A stretch of DNA of 64,000 nucleotides from Vibrio sp. RE88 (lineage in GTDB: Bacteria > Pseudomonadota > Gammaproteobacteria > Enterobacterales > Vibrionaceae). The stretch covers positions 186,001-250,000 of the forward strand of contig NZ_VTYQ01000003.1 in assembly GCF_013113835.1 (NCBI RefSeq), given 5' to 3'. Position numbers and translations under genes: made by a program. Positions 1-8,353 of the stretch are shown here, piece by piece. The notes below the pieces were generated by a model. That model was not told the DNA's origin. It saw only the letters and a list, made by a program, of their open reading frames with translations, and ran no database searches. Within the stretch, counting starts at the first letter, position 1. Every line of letters starts with the position of its first letter.

Positions 1-23
1 ATCCCCCAGTTGGGGGATTTTTT
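1..23 (+). terminator. intrinsic terminator at left edge
   Basis: A 7-bp hairpin (ATCCCCC, loop AGTT, GGGGGAT) is followed directly by a T-run on the plus strand. It probably ends a plus-strand gene lying left of the window. The hairpin abuts the stop codon of the minus-strand antiporter gene and may also serve that gene. Confidence 0.7.
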
Positions 24-1440
24 AAAATGAAAGGCTAATCATGCCTTGCCACAGCAGGCCAACAGCCAGCACAGCGACCACACTCAATAGTCCAGCCCCT
101 ACCTTCTCTTTACCTTCGAATGGGTTAATACCCTGCTCTTTTTTAGCCTGAATGTAAAAGTACAAACCCGGCAGATAAAGAATGGCAGAAAGCAGTAGAT
201 AATTGAGCCCGGAAGCGTACAACAACCAAAGACCGTACAAGGTTGCTCCGATACCAATGGCTAGCAGGCTGCCTTTGTTTTTCTGCTCTAGCGCCAGTTT
301 GAGTACAAATGCGCCCACCAAAAAGTAAGGCACTAGGATCATTTCGGAGGCAATAATCAGTAAGGTATCGTACGTGCTACCTGCGAACATCACAAAGATG
401 AGAGAGATTTGAACCCAAATATTGGTCAGGGTTAACGGCCTTACCGGACTGCCCGCCTTGTTTAACTTAGCGTACTTGGCTGGGAACATTTTCTCTTTGG
501 CACATAGATACGGAGCTTCTGACGCCAAAACCGTCCAGCTCAAAAATGCACCACAGACAGACACCAGTAAGCCAATACTTATAATGTATTGCCCCCATGG
601 CCCAAGGATATGAGTCAGCACTTTTGCCATTGAAGGGTTCTGATAGTGGGCGAGTTCCGTTGGTTTAATAACGCCCATCGACAGTAACGTCACTAAAACA
701 TAGATAGATAACGCGGTAAGCAGGCCTAATATCGTTGCGCGGCCAATGTCTTTCCGGTTTCGAGCTCGGCTTGACACAACCACCGCGCCTTCAATACCGA
801 TGAAGACCCAAACGGTCACCAGCATGGTACTTTTTACTTGCTCCAATAACCCATGTCCTTCACCGAAATGAAGGCCACTAAAATCGAGCGTAAATGTGTC
901 CCAGCTAAAAGCAAACAGAGCACATAGTATGAAAACAAATAGCGGCACCAACTTGGCGTAAGTCGTGACCATGTTAATCACAGCCGCTGTCTGAACACCG
1001 CGTAAAACCAGAGCATGTACCATCCACAACAAGGCAGAAGCGCCTAAGATCGACACCCAAGTATTACCCTGACCAAAAATAATATTGTCTGGTGTGTCAA
1101 ACAGCATACCCAACGTGCTAAACACAATAACCAGATAAGAGACATTGGCTAACATCGCACTGAGCCAATACCCCCACGCAGAGCAAAAGCCGACGAAATC
1201 GCCAAACCCTTCTTTGGCATAGCCGAATACACCACTCTCGATATGAGGCTTGTGAAAAGCTAACTTTTGAAATGAGAGAGCGAGAAAAACCATGCCTATT
1301 CCCGTGATCGACCAACCGATCATCACGGCAGCAGGGCTCGCAACAGCAGCCATGTTTTGTGGCAAGCTAAATACACCTGCGCCTATCATTGAGCCAATGA
1401 CGATCGCAGTAAGAGAACTGAGACCGAGTTTGTTGTTCAT
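22..1440 (-). CDS. arcD: arginine/ornithine antiporter, APC superfamily
   Basis: A 472-residue inner-membrane transporter expected to exchange arginine for ornithine, or a related basic amino acid. The sequence is hydrophobic throughout, consistent with about 12 membrane segments. It opens with the APA-family signature GSMIGAGVFSLPQNMAAVA. Further conserved stretches (GFCSAWGYWL, VWVFIGIEGAVVVSSRAR, IASEMILVPYFLVGAF) closely resemble E. coli YdgI and ArcD proteins as I remember them. The length is normal for the family. It is a single-gene unit, and no arginine deiminase genes lie beside it in this window. The family is clear. The exact substrate is inferred. Confidence 0.88.
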   Translation of the reverse strand: MNNKLGLSSLTAIVIGSMIGAGVFSLPQNMAAVASPAAVMIGWSITGIGMVFLALSFQKLAFHKPHIESGVFGYAKEGFGDFVGFCSAWGYWLSAMLANVSYLVIVFSTLGMLFDTPDNIIFGQGNTWVSILGASALLWMVHALVLRGVQTAAVINMVTTYAKLVPLFVFILCALFAFSWDTFTLDFSGLHFGEGHGLLEQVKSTMLVTVWVFIGIEGAVVVSSRARNRKDIGRATILGLLTALSIYVLVTLLSMGVIKPTELAHYQNPSMAKVLTHILGPWGQYIISIGLLVSVCGAFLSWTVLASEAPYLCAKEKMFPAKYAKLNKAGSPVRPLTLTNIWVQISLIFVMFAGSTYDTLLIIASEMILVPYFLVGAFVLKLALEQKNKGSLLAIGIGATLYGLWLLYASGLNYLLLSAILYLPGLYFYIQAKKEQGINPFEGKEKVGAGLLSVVAVLAVGLLWQGMISLSF

Positions 1441-1781
1441 TGTTGTTTCCGGATTATAAATTCGAACGCTATGGAAGTGGTCATATTACGAAGAAATATC
1501 AATAAGCGGCAGAGCAATTGTGATTGCTGTTGCAAAGATAGGTTCATAATCAAACACTTCATTGTTACTGATCAAACCAAGTCGCCATAGTAATATTTAA
1601 TTCCACAAATGCAATATATATTAGAATTTTAAACCACCACAAAACCAGTTGACAAATCAATAAATTATCAAGAAATCAAACCAAAGAATGTATGAAACCA
1701 TCATGAGGGGTTGGCTGACTGTGGATACCCAAACGAGAGAACGAAAAAAAGCAGGGCACTGTCGCCCCGCTTTATTATAGA
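1441..1781. other. 341-bp intergenic region upstream of arcD-like gene
   Basis: An AT-rich non-coding stretch that should hold the promoter of the minus-strand antiporter gene. I see no convincing ArgR-type palindrome and no credible short gene. A minus-strand terminator for the neighbouring small gene occupies its right end. Confidence 0.5.
1743..1772 (-). terminator. intrinsic terminator of the 74-aa gene
   Basis: Read on the minus strand, a GC-rich imperfect stem (AGCGGGGC with GCCCTGCT) is followed by a run of seven T. It lies directly downstream of the small gene ending at 1782. Confidence 0.8.
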
Positions 1782-2006
1782 TTAATGGTGAGAGCCAGAA
1801 GGGTCATACCCGAATTCTGACTGCTGGTAAATGTCCGATAGCGCTTTTGCTTTTTTCGACTTAGCGGAACGCTTTGAAGCCCCTATATAGTGAACTTCTT
1901 GAGATTCTAACGCCTTCTCATGCGCTTTTGCCGAGCGAATAAACTCTGGGTCGTTTAGCGCCTCCTGACGCAGGCGATTAACACGTTCAAGGGTTTCCCA
2001 CAACAT
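1782..2006 (-). CDS. small hypothetical protein (74 aa)
   Basis: The function is not recognised. The protein is short, charged and likely soluble. Its N-terminal half is probably helical and rich in Glu, Arg and Lys. A basic patch of Lys, Ser and Ala follows at about residues 44-54. There is no signal peptide or membrane segment. A strong ribosome-binding site (GGAGGTGAG) precedes the ATG and a terminator follows, so it looks like a real monocistronic gene. It lies between the antiporter and dps, both on the same strand. No operon link to dps is evident. Confidence 0.7.
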   Translation of the reverse strand: MLWETLERVNRLRQEALNDPEFIRSAKAHEKALESQEVHYIGASKRSAKSKKAKALSDIYQQSEFGYDPSGSHH

Positions 2007-2093
2007 AACTCACCTCCAGAAACTGTATTTATATACAGTATAAATATCCTCACCAATAATTCAAGAAAAGACTGTTTATTTAAACAGTAAGCT

Positions 2094-2573
2094 TTATTGC
2101 ATATATGCGTTAAGCATCCACATTAGCTTTTCTTGCTCTCGAATGTAGTCACCCATCAAGGCAGCTGTACCTTCATCTTCTGCATCCTCAGCTTGAGCCA
2201 AAATAGCGCGTTGCTGAGTCAGTAACGTGCTGAAACCATGAACAAGGCCTCTCACACATTCTTTACCTGTTGTCGCATTCTGGTGTTCTTCAATATCACT
2301 CTTGGTCAAGTACTGGCTAAAGCTGTGGTCTGGCGTTGATCCAATCGTTAAAATGCGTTCCGCCAACTCATCAATTTTGGTTTGAAGATCTGTGTAGATC
2401 TCTTCAAATTTCACATGCAATTCGAAAAACTGCTGACCTTTGATGTTCCAGTGATAACCGCGGGTGTTCATGTAAAGCACTTGGTAGTGCGCTAACAACG
2501 CATTCAACTCAGTCGCCAAGGCTTGTGATTTTTCGTTGTTTAGGCCGATTAAGTTAACTTGGTTTGTCATCAT
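2094..2573 (-). CDS. dps: Dps-family DNA-protecting ferritin
   Basis: A mini-ferritin that forms 12-subunit shells, oxidises Fe(II) with hydrogen peroxide, stores the iron and shields DNA. The ferroxidase ligands of the family are visible with the right spacing: His41, His53, Asp68 and Glu72, within the HWNIKG...ELHVKFEEIY region. Length (159 aa) is typical. Two adjacent ATGs exist. A GAGGA ribosome site suits the second one (start 2570) slightly better by spacing. The promoter region carries an OxyR-type operator (2654-2690), which fits peroxide induction. The N-terminal tail is short and not strongly basic, so DNA binding as in E. coli Dps is not assured. Confidence 0.93.
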   Translation of the reverse strand: MMTNQVNLIGLNNEKSQALATELNALLAHYQVLYMNTRGYHWNIKGQQFFELHVKFEEIYTDLQTKIDELAERILTIGSTPDHSFSQYLTKSDIEEHQNATTGKECVRGLVHGFSTLLTQQRAILAQAEDAEDEGTAALMGDYIREQEKLMWMLNAYMQ

Positions 2574-2653
2574 GCATTCCTCATCAATTTCAATACTCTT
2601 GGGCTGTTGCCCTTCAATGACTTCACTATACCCATCACGATAAGATAGATAAA

Positions 2654-2690
2654 AACGTTCATCTCTATACTTTCAATAGGATTTTCCTAT
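2654..2690 (-). promoter_or_regulatory. OxyR-type operator upstream of dps
   Basis: Three tetranucleotides (CTAT 2665-2668, ATAG 2676-2679, CTAT 2687-2690) lie exactly 7 nt apart, matching the OxyR pattern ATAG-N7-CTAT-N7-ATAG-N7-CTAT. The fourth position (2654-2657, AACG) matches only two of four bases. The site ends about 80 bp upstream of the dps start, and a TATAGT -10-like box lies between. Confidence 0.7.
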
Positions 2691-2787
2691 CTATAGTTTT
2701 TGCCTATTTCAATGATGCCTAGATCCGATTATCCGATGTCGTTCGCTGACGTTATTCTGGATAAAACAATTGGTTGAGGACAAGATA

Positions 2788-3654
2788 GTGAAAGCTCTTG
2801 TTGTTGAAGGAGGCGCAATGCGCGGCATTTTTGCTGCGGGTGTGCTCGATACATTTATTGACGATGATTACTACCCTTATGACTTTGTCATTGGCGTTTC
2901 GGCGGGTGCGTCCAATCTACTCGGCTACCTAGGTAAGCAGATAGGGCGTAGCTATCACGTCATTACTGAGCTGGCGACTGACCGAGATTTTTACAACCCG
3001 AAGCGCTTTGTAAAAGGTGGCGATCTTATTGACGTGCATTGGTTAGTGTCAGAATCTGAAAAGCGCTACCCACTAGACACACAACAAGTGTTTCAGTCTG
3101 CCCCAATGTTGGCTGTTGCCACCAATATTAATACGGGGCAAGCCGACTACTACCAGCTCAATCACAGCAACCTCAGCCAGATCATTGAGGCCACCAGCGC
3201 ACTGCCTATCGCCTATAAAACAACGCCCTGCTTCTCTGGTGGCTGCTACACCGACGGTGGTGTCGCAGACTCCATTCCTGTGATGGAGGCGTATCGCCGC
3301 GGTGCGACGGACATTACGGTTGTCCTCTCTCACCCACTCAGCTACGAGATGCCTAAGCCGAAAAGCTCTTGGGTAATCAAGAAACTGCTACATAAATACC
3401 CAAAAATCGCCGAGGCACTAACTAAGCGAGCGGAAGGCTACAATCAAGCATTAGCCTTTATTCGCAATCCACCAGAAGGGGTTAAAGTGCGTGTCATCGC
3501 GCCACCAGAGAATTTCACCGTGAAACGATTAACAATGAAAAAACTGGCTTTAGATGAAGGTTATTTCATGGGGATCGAAGAAGGGAGAAAGCACCTAGCC
3601 AGCCGCAAAGGCGCTTATGGGTTAGATGCAGAGAATTGTCATTTCTGCCTGTAA
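2788..3654 (+). CDS. patatin-like phospholipase
   Basis: A predicted serine acyl-hydrolase of the bacterial patatin family (YjjU/RssA-like), probably acting on membrane phospholipids or other acyl esters. The Ser-Asp dyad is visible: the oxyanion loop EGGAMRG near residues 7-13, nucleophile Ser38 in GVSAG, and Asp156 in the DGG motif. The GTG at 2788 is chosen because GAGGA sits 7 nt upstream. An in-frame TTG at 2770 would add six residues but lacks a ribosome site. There is no signal peptide, so it is likely cytoplasmic. The gene shares a bidirectional terminator with the convergent chemoreceptor gene. The physiological substrate is unknown. Confidence 0.85.
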   Translation: MKALVVEGGAMRGIFAAGVLDTFIDDDYYPYDFVIGVSAGASNLLGYLGKQIGRSYHVITELATDRDFYNPKRFVKGGDLIDVHWLVSESEKRYPLDTQQVFQSAPMLAVATNINTGQADYYQLNHSNLSQIIEATSALPIAYKTTPCFSGGCYTDGGVADSIPVMEAYRRGATDITVVLSHPLSYEMPKPKSSWVIKKLLHKYPKIAEALTKRAEGYNQALAFIRNPPEGVKVRVIAPPENFTVKRLTMKKLALDEGYFMGIEEGRKHLASRKGAYGLDAENCHFCL

Positions 3655-3682
3655 AAAAGACCGCCGATGGCGGTCTTTTTTC
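3654..3682. terminator. bidirectional terminator
   Basis: A hairpin GACCGCC-GAT-GGCGGTC, with an A-run before and a T-run after, serves both the lipase gene (plus) and the chemoreceptor gene (minus). Confidence 0.85.
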
Positions 3683-3684
3683 GA

Positions 3685-5559
3685 TTAAACAACAAATGCT
3701 TCGAGGGATTTGTCCGATTCGTTTTGGTCTTTCAGTTGCTGAACAGCCGTTCGCGTGTTCGACACCAGATCCGCCACCTCGCTGGATAAGGTATAGATGT
3801 TTGTCGCATTGGTGCTGATCTCTTCGACAACTAAACTTTGTTCTTCAGCAGCTGTCGCGATCTGCACGTTCATATCGTTAATAGATTGAACCGACTCATT
3901 AATGGTATTGAGGCCCATCTCAACCTGTTTCATTCCACTAATCGCCTCATCCGCCTTAGTTAGGCTGACTGACATAGATTTCCCGACTTGCTCAGTACCC
4001 GACTCTAGCTCTTCAAGAATTTTACCAATGTCTGCCGTTGCGCTTTGTGTACGCTGCGCAAGCTGGCGAACTTCATCAGCAACGACAGCAAAACCTCGGC
4101 CTGAATCCCCTGCACGTGCTGCTTCAATTGCTGCATTCAGTGCCAGCAAATTGGTTTGATCTGAAATATCAGCAATGAGGCTCAGAATCCCCTTTATGTT
4201 ATCCGCAGATACATTGAGCTGTTTCACGTCCTGCTCAGACTGAGCAACCTGCGCCGACAACTCTCCGATGATGCTGCTGGCGTTTACCGCCGTCTGAACA
4301 CCTTCAACCGATGCGTCATGTGCCTGACTGGCGGCGTGAGCCGCGCTTTGAGTATTGCGTGCCATTTCTTGGGCGGTGCTGCTCATTTCATTCAATGCAG
4401 TCACAAGCTGCTCAACTTCTTGCTGCTGCTTGAGGATAGAAGCTTCGGAGCGCTCTGAGTTTTCCACAGCGGTTCTGGTTGTCGAAGTCAGATCATTGGC
4501 AAACAGCTTGGAGGTCTGAATATTGTTTTGCAGCATTTCCACAAAGCCATTAAACGCGCCTGCAATATGCGCAAACTCTTTATCGACTTTAGTTTCAAGA
4601 CGATACGTTAGATCTTTCTTGTCACCTTCGCCCGAAATACTGTTAATGCCGGTCGTCATGTTCGATAGCGGCTTCATTAGTAGGTTAACCACGAAACCGA
4701 GCACGATAACAGAGATCATGATGACGGCCAGAAGGTACATCAACGTCTGGTCACGCATGTCATCCAGTGATTGGAAAACGATATCTTCTTTCAGTACAGA
4801 TCCGATGATCCAGTCATGGCCTGTCAACGGTAGTTGCTGGACGATGTTCTTTTCACCATCAAGGGTCAAAACCTGGTCATCACCACTCAATTTTAGCTCA
4901 GGGTACACCTCAGACAGCGGCTTACCATTATAGTCTTTGTTCGGGTGAGAAATGATGTTGCCGTCTTTGGTCATCAAAAACAGATAACCCGCATCCAATG
5001 GTGAGATTCGGTTAATTTTCTCACTCAATACCGCAAGGCTAACATCAAAGAAAGTAACGCCTTTGAATTCCCCTTTTACAATGACAGGCGCTGAGATGGA
5101 GATCATCTGCTGCTGAGTATTAACATCGATATAGGGTTCAGTAATGATCAAAGAACGATGCTGCTTGGCATCTTGATACCAAGGGCGTTCACGGGAATCC
5201 CATGTGCTGTCTGGAACCCATCCCGGTACATTTTCAATAATACCACCGTCTTTCTCGATGCCGATACCCGTCGCGACAAACAGCTCTTTTAATTTTGGTT
5301 GTTCAATGATCTGTTCGATGCTTTTAGGTGCGTATTCATGCTGAATGGTCTGAGTGGTCGAGAGCGCAAGGTTTTTCCACCCATCAATATCAGATTGCAC
5401 CGTATTCTCGACACCAGTCAGAACCGATTCGATGGTGTTGTGAATCTCTTTTTCTCTGTCACTATGCAAAAATGAATACTGAAAATAAGCGAGCGCAGCG
5501 AGTGAAACAACCAGTAGCGAAAGTTTGCTGATAAGTAGCTTGGCTTTAAAACTAAACAC
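3685..5559 (-). CDS. methyl-accepting chemotaxis protein with dCache sensor
   Basis: A 624-residue transmembrane chemoreceptor that controls the CheA kinase in response to a periplasmic ligand. Domain order: an N-terminal membrane segment (about 8-27), a large periplasmic double-Cache-type domain (about 35-270, including the RERPWYQDA and [16 protein letters not shown] stretches typical of Cache modules), a second membrane segment (about 273-295), HAMP (about 296-350) and a cytoplasmic signalling domain. The hairpin tip [28 protein letters not shown]-type region is conserved ([20 protein letters not shown]). The start is GTG with AGAGG five bases upstream. There is no C-terminal CheR-tether pentapeptide. 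Dicarboxylate or amino-acid ligands are possible, but none can be read from the sequence. Confidence 0.92.
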   Translation of the reverse strand: MFSFKAKLLISKLSLLVVSLAALAYFQYSFLHSDREKEIHNTIESVLTGVENTVQSDIDGWKNLALSTTQTIQHEYAPKSIEQIIEQPKLKELFVATGIGIEKDGGIIENVPGWVPDSTWDSRERPWYQDAKQHRSLIITEPYIDVNTQQQMISISAPVIVKGEFKGVTFFDVSLAVLSEKINRISPLDAGYLFLMTKDGNIISHPNKDYNGKPLSEVYPELKLSGDDQVLTLDGEKNIVQQLPLTGHDWIIGSVLKEDIVFQSLDDMRDQTLMYLLAVIMISVIVLGFVVNLLMKPLSNMTTGINSISGEGDKKDLTYRLETKVDKEFAHIAGAFNGFVEMLQNNIQTSKLFANDLTSTTRTAVENSERSEASILKQQQEVEQLVTALNEMSSTAQEMARNTQSAAHAASQAHDASVEGVQTAVNASSIIGELSAQVAQSEQDVKQLNVSADNIKGILSLIADISDQTNLLALNAAIEAARAGDSGRGFAVVADEVRQLAQRTQSATADIGKILEELESGTEQVGKSMSVSLTKADEAISGMKQVEMGLNTINESVQSINDMNVQIATAAEEQSLVVEEISTNATNIYTLSSEVADLVSNTRTAVQQLKDQNESDKSLEAFVV

Positions 5560-5860
5560 GTATACCTCTTGGCAAATAGCCTAGACTGCGCGCTTAATCA
5601 AACTGCACTTTTCAGCCTAGTAGTATGATGACTGGCCCTCCTGGCATTCCCCGAACATCCGTATGGGCCAAGACAGTACATAAACTAAGCTGAAAAAGTT
5701 AATGATTAGTGATTAATCATAATTAACAGTGATGGTGGTTATCGTTGAAATAGTAAATTATCCAAGCCTAATCAGTAAGGTAGACATAAAAACTTCTAAA
5801 AATAACATTTCAAAAAGAAATAAAACACAACAATGAATTCACCAAAAAAATGAAAGTTAT
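5560..5860. other. intergenic leader region of chemoreceptor gene
   Basis: About 300 bp without protein-coding content. It holds a long two-tier inverted repeat (5609-5696, listed separately) and an AT-rich palindrome at 5702-5720 (ATGATTA, GTGAT, TAATCAT) that could be an operator for the chemoreceptor promoter. Confidence 0.5.
5609..5696 (-). ncRNA. candidate structured 5' leader RNA of chemoreceptor gene
   Basis: Outer arms 5609-5620 and 5685-5696 pair over 12 positions. An inner stem pairs 5632-5638 with 5665-5671 over 7 positions. In both stems the single non-Watson-Crick position becomes G-U only in minus-strand RNA and would be C-A in plus-strand RNA. The element ends about 50 nt before the chemoreceptor start codon. 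I do not recognise the class. It does not match the c-di-GMP-I aptamer core as I remember it. Confidence 0.4.
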
Positions 5861-6199
5861 CTAAAACGAAGACAGATTCAAATCAACAGGTTTGCCCAGC
5901 CAGTAGGCAAACTCTGTATGGTCTTTTAAGTCATTATCCGTTAGTGCATGGACCAAAACCGATAACTCGCCACGGGATGTATCCAACCAAGGGATAAGAG
6001 CATCGAAGTCATCCGCTGTAAACGTTACAGAAAAACTCCACATCGTATGAGGGCCGACTAATTTCTGATTGAAGCGCCCAACAGATAAGTCAAATTCACG
6101 ACTGATTTGCTCCCTCAAGTCAGAAGCGAAATCGTTGCTGTTGGCGTCAAAATAGACGTGTGCGTGGTAATCTTGATGGATATTCTTAGGATAGGTCAT
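5861..6199 (-). CDS. DOPA 4,5-dioxygenase family protein
   Basis: A small (112 aa) soluble protein resembling bacterial DOPA 4,5-dioxygenase-like proteins. The N-terminal YHAHVYFDA segment and the central GPHTMWSFSVTF segment are the family's conserved histidine-bearing strands, and a third histidine lies in LVHALT. A metal-dependent oxygenase activity on catechols is known for fungal members. The bacterial role is unclear. The gene is a single unit on the minus strand, between the chemoreceptor and the response regulator gene. The family call is good, the catalytic role is inferred. Confidence 0.75.
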   Translation of the reverse strand: MTYPKNIHQDYHAHVYFDANSNDFASDLREQISREFDLSVGRFNQKLVGPHTMWSFSVTFTADDFDALIPWLDTSRGELSVLVHALTDNDLKDHTEFAYWLGKPVDLNLSSF

Positions 6200-6287
6200 A
6201 ACAATAAAACAAGAACGTGTTCGAATACTTCATCCTAACACGTTCCCGATGTTAACTCTCAAACACTTACATTCATTACACTTGGGG

Positions 6288-6926
6288 TTAGCCAAGCAAC
6301 CCCTGCTCCACTGCGTACTTTGCGAGTTCAGCCGTACTGTGCAAATCCAGTTTCTGTTTGATGTTCTGTCGATGGGTTTCAACGGTTCGATAGCTAATAC
6401 TGAGCAGCGCTGCAATTTTTTTGCTGCTGTTTCCTTCCGCAACCAGTTTAAGAACGGCTTCCTCGCGTCGACTGAGAGGGTTAGGTTTTTGCGCAGCAGG
6501 AATCACTTCTTGAGAGAACAAGGTTTGTGTAACGGATTCGCAAAAATAGGTCGAGCCTTGGTAGACCGTTTTAATCGCCTGCACCATCCGACGGGCACAA
6601 ATCTCTTTCAGCATGTAACCAACAGCGCCAGCCTGCATCACCTTCATGATGTACTCACGATTATCATGCATGGTCAGCATCAACACCTTAATCTCTGGCA
6701 GCTCTTCCTTGATAAGACGCGTGGCATCGATGCCGTTCATTAATGGCATACTCACATCCATCAGCACGACGTCTGGAGTTAACTCCTTAACCTTTTCAAT
6801 CGCCTCTAGGCCATTGCTGGCCGAGCCAATCACCTCAATTTCTGGTTCCAGTTGGAGCCGAGCGATAAATCCATCTAAGACGACCTGGTGATCGTCGACT
6901 ATCACCACTTTGATCGGTTTATCCAT
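6288..6926 (-). CDS. NarL/LuxR-family response regulator
   Basis: A two-component response regulator (212 aa) that binds DNA when phosphorylated. The N-terminal receiver domain shows the acidic pair Asp11/Asp12, the phospho-acceptor Asp57 in LMDVSMP, and the switch Thr in MLTMHDN. The C-terminal helix-turn-helix (about 150-210) has the GerE/LuxR signature LSRREEAVLKLVAEG...SYRTVETHRQNIKQKL. Its start overlaps the 3' end of the upstream kinase gene by 8 bp, so the two are co-translated partners. The adjacent TRAP transporter operon is the obvious target, inferred from position only. Confidence 0.93.
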   Translation of the reverse strand: MDKPIKVVIVDDHQVVLDGFIARLQLEPEIEVIGSASNGLEAIEKVKELTPDVVLMDVSMPLMNGIDATRLIKEELPEIKVLMLTMHDNREYIMKVMQAGAVGYMLKEICARRMVQAIKTVYQGSTYFCESVTQTLFSQEVIPAAQKPNPLSRREEAVLKLVAEGNSSKKIAALLSISYRTVETHRQNIKQKLDLHSTAELAKYAVEQGLLG

Positions 6927-8274
6927 ATATTAATCCATCTAATTTCAACAGAACGGTTATCTCTGTACCAAACCCTGGTTCGCTTTCAAGCTCAAAATCG
7001 CCGCCCAAAAACTCTACTCGCTCACGCATATTGCGCAAACCAATACCCGACTTCCTTAGCGTCGAGCCTACATCAAATCCGACACCATCATCACGTATGA
7101 TCAGTTGAAGCATGTCACCCAATTGCTGCAGTATCACCGTCACCTGCTTGGCTTGGGAGTGCTTCTCTATATTGGTCAGCGACTCCTGTGCCACTCGGTA
7201 AAGTGTGGTCGCTACCTCTGATTTTAGCCTGCTTTGACTGGTTGACAATGACGCCTCAACATCGACGCCAGAATGCGCTTTAAAGTCCGTCAGCAAAGTC
7301 GTCATCGCAGCCTCAAGGCCAATATCATCCAGCGCACTAGGCCTTAACTGATGCGAAATATGCCTAACTTCATTAATCGCCGTCATAAGCGAATTCTGCG
7401 ACTTAGCCAGATGCTGCTTTTGTGTTTCGTCATCGAGTTTGGTGCCGAGCAACTCCAAATGGCATTTGCTTGAGATCAGAAGCTGGTTGATACCATCGTG
7501 AAGCTCCCTCGCTAGGTGCTTTTTCTCGTCTTCCTGAAACATCACGGTTTTATGCGCCAGCTCTTTTAAGCTCTTATCCGCCAGTCGATGTTCATGTAAA
7601 TTGACCGCTAATGTCAAAACCAGAATCACCGCGATGGTCACCACAACAATCACAATGAGTGAGAAAAAGGTCGTCTCAATATTGTCATTGACCGCTAATT
7701 GGAGGTTTGCCACTTCTTCAGTGACATCTTCAATGTACAAGCCCGTACCGATCATCCAGTTCCATTTGCTTAACCAAGCCGCGTAACTCAATTTAGGAAC
7801 GCTTTCTCCTGTGGATGGCTTTTGCCACAAATACTGATGAAAACCGCCACCGGATTTTGCCTGTGCCAGTAAAGATTCAATTAAGTGGTTACCGTTTTCA
7901 TCCTGAATGTGCAGCAGGTTTTGCCCCACCAGCTCGGGCATAATAGGGTGAACTAAATTGGTCCCGTTCTTGTCGTAAACAAAGAAGTAGCCATCAGTTC
8001 CATATTGCAGACGGCTGATGATCGCTTTGACCTGCTCCTTGGCCTGCTGCTCTTCGATATTAGGATCGTTATAGATGTGCTCAATGGCATCAAAGGCCAA
8101 ATCAACCAGATCCTTGAGCGCCGATTCTTTTGACTTAATGAGGCTGGAGTGGAAGATTTTCACTTCTTTGTCACCCAGCGTTTTGGTTTGGTAGATAGCG
8201 ATCCAACTTGTCAGCGCCATCACTAACAATAGCGGCAACAAGCTCAACAAAATCAACTTAGCTTTTAGAGGCAT
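6919..8274 (-). CDS. sensor histidine kinase with single Cache domain (HisKA_3)
   Basis: A membrane histidine kinase of the NarX-like HisKA_3 class, partner of the response regulator it overlaps by 8 bp. N-terminal membrane segment, then a periplasmic single-Cache domain recognisable by YGTDGYFFVYDKNGTNLVHP and SYAAWLSKWNWMIGTGLYI, a second membrane segment, then the dimerisation/phospho-acceptor helix with ELHDGINQ, and an HATPase_c domain (DDGVGF, GIGLRNMRERV). ATG at 8274 is preferred because GGAG lies five bases upstream. An in-frame ATG at 8286 has no ribosome site. sCache domains of this type often bind small carboxylates. That fits the adjacent keto-acid/lactate-type TRAP genes but is inference. 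Confidence 0.9.
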   Translation of the reverse strand: MPLKAKLILLSLLPLLLVMALTSWIAIYQTKTLGDKEVKIFHSSLIKSKESALKDLVDLAFDAIEHIYNDPNIEEQQAKEQVKAIISRLQYGTDGYFFVYDKNGTNLVHPIMPELVGQNLLHIQDENGNHLIESLLAQAKSGGGFHQYLWQKPSTGESVPKLSYAAWLSKWNWMIGTGLYIEDVTEEVANLQLAVNDNIETTFFSLIVIVVVTIAVILVLTLAVNLHEHRLADKSLKELAHKTVMFQEDEKKHLARELHDGINQLLISSKCHLELLGTKLDDETQKQHLAKSQNSLMTAINEVRHISHQLRPSALDDIGLEAAMTTLLTDFKAHSGVDVEASLSTSQSRLKSEVATTLYRVAQESLTNIEKHSQAKQVTVILQQLGDMLQLIIRDDGVGFDVGSTLRKSGIGLRNMRERVEFLGGDFELESEPGFGTEITVLLKLDGLIYG

Positions 8275-8288
8275 TCCTTCTCCCATAC

Positions 8289-8315
8289 TAAAAAGCTGCC
8301 CATACGAGCAGCTTT
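8289..8315 (-). terminator. terminator between TRAP operon and kinase gene
   Basis: A perfect 8-bp stem (AAAGCTGC/GCAGCTTT) with five T following on the minus strand. It would end the TRAP transcript just before the kinase gene, so the sensor genes may depend on read-through or on a weak internal promoter. Confidence 0.7.
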
Positions 8316-8353
8316 ACTTTAGCAAGAGTTGTTACATTTCTGTAATCGGGCGA

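Noticed and set aside
1118-1315. 65-codon minus-strand frame inside the antiporter gene
   Set aside because: It is a shifted-frame shadow of a well-conserved membrane transporter.
5609-5696. c-di-GMP-I (GEMM) riboswitch upstream of the chemoreceptor
   Set aside because: The conserved GEMM core sequences are not present as I remember them. The stem layout differs.
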